DNA from: an uncultured Psychrobacillus sp.
Lineage (GTDB): Bacteria > Bacillota > Bacilli > Bacillales_A > Planococcaceae
Length of the DNA stretch: 18,788 nucleotides
Reading direction: 5' to 3'
Assembly: GCA_934234185.1 (NCBI GenBank)
Contig: CAKQHO010000060.1
Location: 1 to 18,788 of the forward strand
How positions within the stretch are numbered: position 1 is the stretch's first letter; the number at the start of each line of letters is the position of its first letter. Under the pieces are notes generated by a model. That model saw nothing but the letters and a program-made list of their open reading frames with translations. It made no database searches and was not told where the DNA came from. Below, one piece after another: positions 14,966-18,788 of the stretch. The translations under genes were made by a program, and so were the position numbers.

Positions 14966-15991
14966 TTGAAAATGAAGCAAGCTCTAATGACTGAACCAGC
15001 CAAAATTGTATTTCAAGAAGTAAGTGTCCCAGAAGTTGGACCAAAACAAGTGAAACTGAAAATTAAAAGAATAGGTATTTGCGGATCTGATATTCACGTT
15101 TTTCATGGAAAACACCCTTATACGTCTTTCCCAGTAGTCCAAGGACATGAAATTTCTGCAGAAATAATAGAACTTGGATCAGAGGTTACACAAGTAAAGA
15201 CAGGACAAAAAGTTACAGTTCAACCTCAAGTCGTTTGTGGTGAATGTATCCCATGTAAAAGCGGGATGTATCATGTTTGCGAAGAACTAAAGGTTATGGG
15301 CTTCCAAACAACTGGAATGGCTTCTGACTTTTTTATTGTAGAGGAGGATAAGTTAACCATTCTCCCTGATTCTATTGGATGGGATGAGGGAGCAATGATT
15401 GAGCCACTTGCAGTAGCAGTCCATGCTGCAAAACGCGTACCTACTCTTGAGGGTAAAAACATACTTGTTATTGGTGGCGGACCAATTGGAAATCTTGTTG
15501 CACAAACAACAAAAGCACTAGGAGCAAAAAAAGTTGTTATAGCCGAGTTGAGTACTGCTAGACTTAAAATGGCAGAAGCATGTGGTATTAAAACGATTAA
15601 TAGCAGTGAAGAGCAATTACAAGAAGGTATATTACGTCATTTTGGAGCGGAAAAATCAGATGTCATTTTTGAGTGTGTAGGTTCTAGTTATACAGTTGCC
15701 CAGGCTATCGAAGTAGCAAGAAAGGGAAGTACGATTGTTGTGGTAGGTGTTGTTTCGGATCTCACGAAGGTAAATATGGGGTATGTTCAGGATCATGAAC
15801 TTACTGTATTAGGAAGTGCTATGTATCAATCTATTGACTTCGAAAAAGCTGTCGAAATGGTACTTCAAGGGAAGATTAAAATGAAAGAGTTAATAACAAA
15901 TAGATTTCCATTTGAAGATTATCTTAAAGCATACGTGATTATCGAAAACAACAAAGACAAAGTTATGAAAGTAATGATAGAGATGGTTTAA
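14966..15991 (+). CDS. zinc-dependent sorbitol/threonine-dehydrogenase-type MDR dehydrogenase
   Basis: This is a 341-residue NAD-dependent polyol dehydrogenase of the sorbitol (L-iditol 2-) dehydrogenase/threonine dehydrogenase type. The catalytic site includes Cys39 (GICGSD), His61 and Glu62 (GHEISAE), with a further Glu in MIEPLAVAVHA. The structural site is complete: Cys91, Cys94, Cys97 and Cys105. The Rossmann motif is VIGGGPIGNLVAQ. Asp/Glu in VVIAELS after the second strand favours NAD. The start is uncertain: TTG at 14966 gives the longest frame, and ATG at 14972 is only two codons later; both have a weak ribosome binding site. It sits between the structural-zinc-less dehydrogenase and the NagB-like gene. 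A free hexitol or ketohexose is the likely substrate, complementary to the phosphate-specific GatD-like enzyme. Confidence 0.85.
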   Translation: MKMKQALMTEPAKIVFQEVSVPEVGPKQVKLKIKRIGICGSDIHVFHGKHPYTSFPVVQGHEISAEIIELGSEVTQVKTGQKVTVQPQVVCGECIPCKSGMYHVCEELKVMGFQTTGMASDFFIVEEDKLTILPDSIGWDEGAMIEPLAVAVHAAKRVPTLEGKNILVIGGGPIGNLVAQTTKALGAKKVVIAELSTARLKMAEACGIKTINSSEEQLQEGILRHFGAEKSDVIFECVGSSYTVAQAIEVARKGSTIVVVGVVSDLTKVNMGYVQDHELTVLGSAMYQSIDFEKAVEMVLQGKIKMKELITNRFPFEDYLKAYVIIENNKDKVMKVMIEMV

Positions 15992-16004
15992 AAAGGAGCA
16001 TTCA

Positions 16005-16754
16005 ATGAAAATAAATGTATACTCAACGTCAGAAAATGCTGATTTTGCTGCTGCACAAAGGTTTGTAGAAATAGTTAAGCAAATTAAAAAACCTAAAGTT
16101 GGATTGGCTACCGGTACGACACCCATAGGATTTTATGCACATTTAGTTAAGTTTTATCAACAAGGAATCTTATCTTTTAAAAATATGACCACATATAATT
16201 TAGACGAGTATATTGGTCTTTCACCAGACCATCCACAGAGTTTTTCAGTATTTATGGATAAGCATTTGTTCTCTTGCGTAGATTTGCCGTTAGAGCAGCG
16301 TCATATTCCACTTGGAAATACTTCTGATAGTCAGTTGGAGGTTAAAAGATATAACTCGTTAGTTGAGGCAGATTCACCACTTGATCTACAACTATTGAGT
16401 ATCGGACTTAATGGACATATAGGATTTAACGAACCTGGTGAAACGTTAAGTGCTCCTGCTCATCTTGTACAATTGTCTGACGAAACACGTAAAGTAAATG
16501 AAAAATCTTTCCCTTCTGATGAAGTAGTTCCGTCATCTGCTATTACTCTTGGTTTAGGCAGTATAATGAAATCAAAAACAATTGTTTTTATTGCTAAAGG
16601 GGAAGAGAAGGCAGAAATACTTAAAAAGGCTTTTGAAGGACCATTGACTACAGCTGTACCCGGCTCTTTCCTTCAACTACATCCGAATTTGGAAGTATTT
16701 CTAGATAAAGATTCAGCGAAGTATCTCACTAAAAATATTAATGTAATAACATAG
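16005..16754 (+). CDS. NagB-like glucosamine-6-phosphate deaminase/isomerase family protein
   Basis: This is a sugar-phosphate deaminase/isomerase of 249 residues, close in length and sequence style to B. subtilis NagB/GamA. The phosphate loop LATGTTPIGFY is near the N-terminus. NLDEY holds Asp67-Glu68-Tyr69, and the active-site stretch GLNGHIGFNEPGE holds Asn136, His138 and Glu143. Asn in place of the E. coli Asp141 is normal in Bacillus enzymes. AAAGGAG lies 6 bases before the ATG, 13 bases after the previous gene. In the classical reaction it turns glucosamine 6-phosphate into fructose 6-phosphate and ammonia. In this tagatose-6-phosphate setting, galactosamine 6-phosphate to tagatose 6-phosphate, or a plain aldose/ketose phosphate isomerisation, is also possible. 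No deacetylase (NagA) is in the window. Confidence 0.87.
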   Translation: MKINVYSTSENADFAAAQRFVEIVKQIKKPKVGLATGTTPIGFYAHLVKFYQQGILSFKNMTTYNLDEYIGLSPDHPQSFSVFMDKHLFSCVDLPLEQRHIPLGNTSDSQLEVKRYNSLVEADSPLDLQLLSIGLNGHIGFNEPGETLSAPAHLVQLSDETRKVNEKSFPSDEVVPSSAITLGLGSIMKSKTIVFIAKGEEKAEILKKAFEGPLTTAVPGSFLQLHPNLEVFLDKDSAKYLTKNINVIT

Positions 16755-16765
16755 TAATGTTACAT
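16741..16765. repeat. short inverted repeat between the deaminase and 2-hydroxyacid dehydrogenase genes
   Basis: ATGTAA (16741-16746) and TTACAT (16760-16765) are outer arms. Within them TAACAT (16747-16752) and ATGTTA (16757-16762) form an alternative 6-bp stem with a 4-base loop. The site spans the deaminase stop codon. It is AT-only, without a T-tract, so a terminator is unlikely. Its TGTAA/TTACA ends resemble the 10185-10205 palindrome, so a weak internal operator is conceivable. Confidence 0.3.
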
Positions 16766-16790
16766 ACTGAAAAGGAATGGAGGAAGATTA

Positions 16791-17735
16791 ATGGCAAAAG
16801 TACTTATCACTCCAAAGTCATTCCAAAAATACAAGCACAAGCCCTATGAAATGTTGCAACTAGCAGGCTTTGAAGTAATCGAAAATACTTCAGGAAAAAC
16901 ATTATCAGAACAGGAATTAATTGAACTTGCATCTGATGACGTAATTGGAATTATTGTGGGAGTTGACCCGCTTTCAGCAGAGGTTCTGGAAGCATTTAAA
17001 GGACTGAAGGCTATTTCAAAATACGGTGTTGGGATGGATAATATTAATTTAGAAAAAGCAAAAGAAATGGGTATTCTAGTAAGAAATGCTACAGGCACAA
17101 ATAACATCTCAGTTGCTGAGCTTGCAATTGCCCTTATGTTTGAAAGTAGCCGTAGACTATATTCTTCTATTAAAGAAGTTAAACAGTTTGGCTGGGAACG
17201 TACGATTGGTACTGAGCTCACAAATAAGAACTTATCGGTTTTTGGTGGAGGACTAATAGGTAAAGAAGTGGCTAAACGAGCTCGAGGTCTCGAAATGAAC
17301 GTTACCATATACGACCCATACTTTAAAGATCAAAAATTCTTAGATAAATATGGAATTAAAAGGACTGAAGAATTTACAGAAGCCGTTAGCCAGGCTGATA
17401 TTATCACTCTTCACTTACCGGTTACGGAAGATACCAAACATCTTTTTAATGAAACTGTTTTAAAACAAATGAAATCAAGTGCAATCTTAATTAATACTGC
17501 ACGTGGTGAACTAGTGGACGAAAAGGCCCTTTACGAGGCGCTTTACAATGGTACGATTTCAGTTGCTGCCCAGGATGTATATTCAATGGAACCACCTTCC
17601 AAAGGAGACACCCTTGTCCAACTCCCTAATTTCATACTTACACCGCACATTGGTGCATTTACCAATGAAGCCGTGGAGCGAATGGCGGTAGTCTCAACTG
17701 AAAATCTCCTTGAAATGCTGACTACAGAGGAGTGA
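16791..17735 (+). CDS. D-isomer-specific 2-hydroxyacid dehydrogenase family protein
   Basis: This is an NAD-dependent dehydrogenase of 314 residues with the PGDH/GyaR-like fold. The catalytic triad is Arg238 (NTARGELVD), Glu267 (DVYSMEPP) and His286 (TPHIGAFT). The cofactor loop GGGLIG is at 152-157, with YDPY further on as the usual acidic end of the second strand. The length matches the short family members without an ACT domain, so it is not a full serine-pathway phosphoglycerate dehydrogenase. GGAGGA precedes the ATG, 36 bases after the NagB-like gene, and the hydrolase gene begins 4 bases after its stop. Followed by a lactonase-like hydrolase, it may oxidise an aldonate (or its phosphate) at C2, or reduce a 2-keto acid. 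That pairing is inference. Confidence 0.87.
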   Translation: MAKVLITPKSFQKYKHKPYEMLQLAGFEVIENTSGKTLSEQELIELASDDVIGIIVGVDPLSAEVLEAFKGLKAISKYGVGMDNINLEKAKEMGILVRNATGTNNISVAELAIALMFESSRRLYSSIKEVKQFGWERTIGTELTNKNLSVFGGGLIGKEVAKRARGLEMNVTIYDPYFKDQKFLDKYGIKRTEEFTEAVSQADIITLHLPVTEDTKHLFNETVLKQMKSSAILINTARGELVDEKALYEALYNGTISVAAQDVYSMEPPSKGDTLVQLPNFILTPHIGAFTNEAVERMAVVSTENLLEMLTTEE

Positions 17736-17739
17736 TTTA

Positions 17740-18702
17740 ATGCAAGGGCGTGTCGTTACTACTGTAAGAGGAGATATCAGACCTGAAGAGATGGGTATTA
17801 CACATGCGCATGAGCATTTATTTATTAAAGCTGGTCAGCCATCTAAACAAGATCCTGCACTTTGTATTGACAGTTTTGAGTATACAAAACGGGAAGTAGA
17901 TGAAATTAAATTGCTCGGGGTTCAAACAATTGTAGATGCACAGCCAATTGGATCGGGACGCCATGCAAGTTGGCTTGCTGAGCTGGCAGTACAATCGGAT
18001 TTAAATATTCTTGCTTCCACTGGGTTTCATAAGCACTCCTTTTATAAAGAGAACCATTGGATACTCACAAAAGAACCCGAGGATCTTACTGAACTTTTTA
18101 TAAAGGAATTGACAGAGGGGATGTTCGCGGATGGAGAAGAAGGGTGGCCAACGGAACAATTACCAGTTCGGGCAGGCTTAATCAAGACTGCGACTGATAT
18201 GGAGGGAACAGCAGGAAGATATTTAGACTTATTTCGCTCTGCTGCAAAGGCAGCTATTGCAACTGGTTCGCCTATCATGAGTCATACCGAGTATGGGTAC
18301 CATGCGCTTGAACAAATTACCCTATATGAGCGTTTAGGTCTTCCTGCAGACCAGTTAATTATATGCCATCTAGATAGAAAAATGGAAAATGCCGACTATA
18401 TGCTAATGGTAGCTTCAACGGGTGTATTTTTAGAACTCGATACAATTGGTCGTTTCCATTATCATTCTGATGAGGATGAAATAGATTTAATTCTTCGTCT
18501 TCTAGATGCAGGGTATGAGGATAAAATTATTCTAGGACTAGATACGACAAGAAAACGAATGAAGTTTTACGACGGCGGTACTTTCGGAATGGATCATTTG
18601 ATAGTAAATTTCATGCCAATGCTGAAGCGTGAAGGTGTATCTGAAGAAATTATTCAAAAGCTTCTGGTGAAAAATCCGGCACAAGCTTTTGTGAAAAGAT
18701 AA
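17740..18702 (+). CDS. phosphotriesterase-family (amidohydrolase) metal hydrolase, likely sugar lactonase
   Basis: This is a binuclear-metal TIM-barrel hydrolase of 320 residues. The ligands of the phosphotriesterase family can all be placed: His24 and His26 (AHEHL), the bridging carboxylated Lys149 (GLIKTATD), His182 (SHTEYG), His210 (CHLDR) and Asp268 (GLDTTRK). Characterised bacterial relatives outside the pesticide-degrading enzymes are mostly lactonases, including ones acting on phosphorylated sugar lactones, so a lactone or lactone phosphate made in this pathway is the likeliest substrate. The ribosome binding site GAGGAG overlaps the end of the dehydrogenase gene, so translation is coupled. 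It is the last gene seen. A residual phosphotriesterase role is not expected from context. Confidence 0.87.
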   Translation: MQGRVVTTVRGDIRPEEMGITHAHEHLFIKAGQPSKQDPALCIDSFEYTKREVDEIKLLGVQTIVDAQPIGSGRHASWLAELAVQSDLNILASTGFHKHSFYKENHWILTKEPEDLTELFIKELTEGMFADGEEGWPTEQLPVRAGLIKTATDMEGTAGRYLDLFRSAAKAAIATGSPIMSHTEYGYHALEQITLYERLGLPADQLIICHLDRKMENADYMLMVASTGVFLELDTIGRFHYHSDEDEIDLILRLLDAGYEDKIILGLDTTRKRMKFYDGGTFGMDHLIVNFMPMLKREGVSEEIIQKLLVKNPAQAFVKR

Positions 18703-18788
18703 GAAAGGAGCATTCCTGTTAGAAGGATTTTCGGGGTCTTGAAAATAAAATAGCCCTCTTGTATGATGCTTGAGTGGTCATCCGGAAA

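Noticed and set aside
16410..16412. Asn136 in the NagB-like protein where E. coli NagB has catalytic Asp141
   Set aside because: Asn is the usual residue here in Bacillus NagB (NGHIGFNEPG), so this is not evidence of inactivation.
16844..17308. 154-codon open frame on the minus strand
   Set aside because: It lies wholly inside the 2-hydroxyacid dehydrogenase gene on the opposite strand and has a low-complexity composition typical of a shadow frame.
18703..18788. Possible next gene after GAAAGGAG near 18704
   Set aside because: Frames from the nearby CTG and ATT codons stop within 15 codons, and no other start in the last 86 bases gives a supportable gene.

Overview
The window looks like chromosomal DNA from a low-GC Gram-positive bacterium of the Bacillus type. 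The supporting signs are AT-rich sequence, strong AGGAGG-like ribosome binding sites, frequent TTG starts (at 25, 9297, 10247, 11442 and 14966), SigA-type promoters, a full-consensus CcpA cre site and a lipoprotein-type ABC binding protein. The genus cannot be fixed from the sequence. No tRNA, rRNA, CRISPR array, insertion sequence or transposase was seen.

Layout. (1) 25-1386: a small charged protein of unknown function, then a putative PD-(D/E)XK nuclease-fold protein. These two are unrelated to the rest. (2) 1387-1632: an AT-rich gap with no gene, holding only the minus-strand terminator of the next gene. (3) 1633-2502 (minus): a D-psicose/D-tagatose 3-epimerase. It is divergent from a GntR/HutC-type repressor at 2661-3401, and the two promoters overlap. 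(4) 3414-10073: a tightly packed block of FGGY kinase, class II ketose-bisphosphate aldolase, second FGGY kinase, GatD-like polyol-phosphate dehydrogenase, PfkB-type tagatose-6-P/fructose-1-P kinase and SDR dehydrogenase. (5) 10074-10246: an internal regulated promoter with a cre site over the -35 region and a perfect 21-bp palindrome downstream of the -10. (6) 10247-13888: a complete ribose-type sugar ABC importer (binding lipoprotein, double-ATPase, permease), with a strong hairpin between the binding protein and the ATPase. (7) 13917-18702: two zinc-type MDR dehydrogenases, a NagB-like sugar-phosphate deaminase/isomerase, a D-2-hydroxyacid dehydrogenase and a phosphotriesterase-fold lactonase-like hydrolase. 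The last 86 bases hold no gene I can support.

How the genes may work together. The GatD-like enzyme, the PfkB kinase and the aldolase are the three steps of the tagatose-6-phosphate route: galactitol 1-phosphate to tagatose 6-phosphate, to tagatose 1,6-bisphosphate, to two triose phosphates. Classical galactitol systems make galactitol 1-phosphate with a PTS importer. None is present here; instead there are an ABC importer and two FGGY kinases. The main inference is therefore a PTS-independent hexitol/ketohexose pathway: ABC uptake of the free polyol, phosphorylation by an FGGY kinase, then the tagatose-6-phosphate trunk. The 3-epimerase, SDR and extra MDR enzymes would funnel other hexitols or ketohexoses in. 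The NagB-like enzyme could add an amino-sugar input. The last two genes suggest an acid/lactone branch. All substrate assignments are inferences from family and context.
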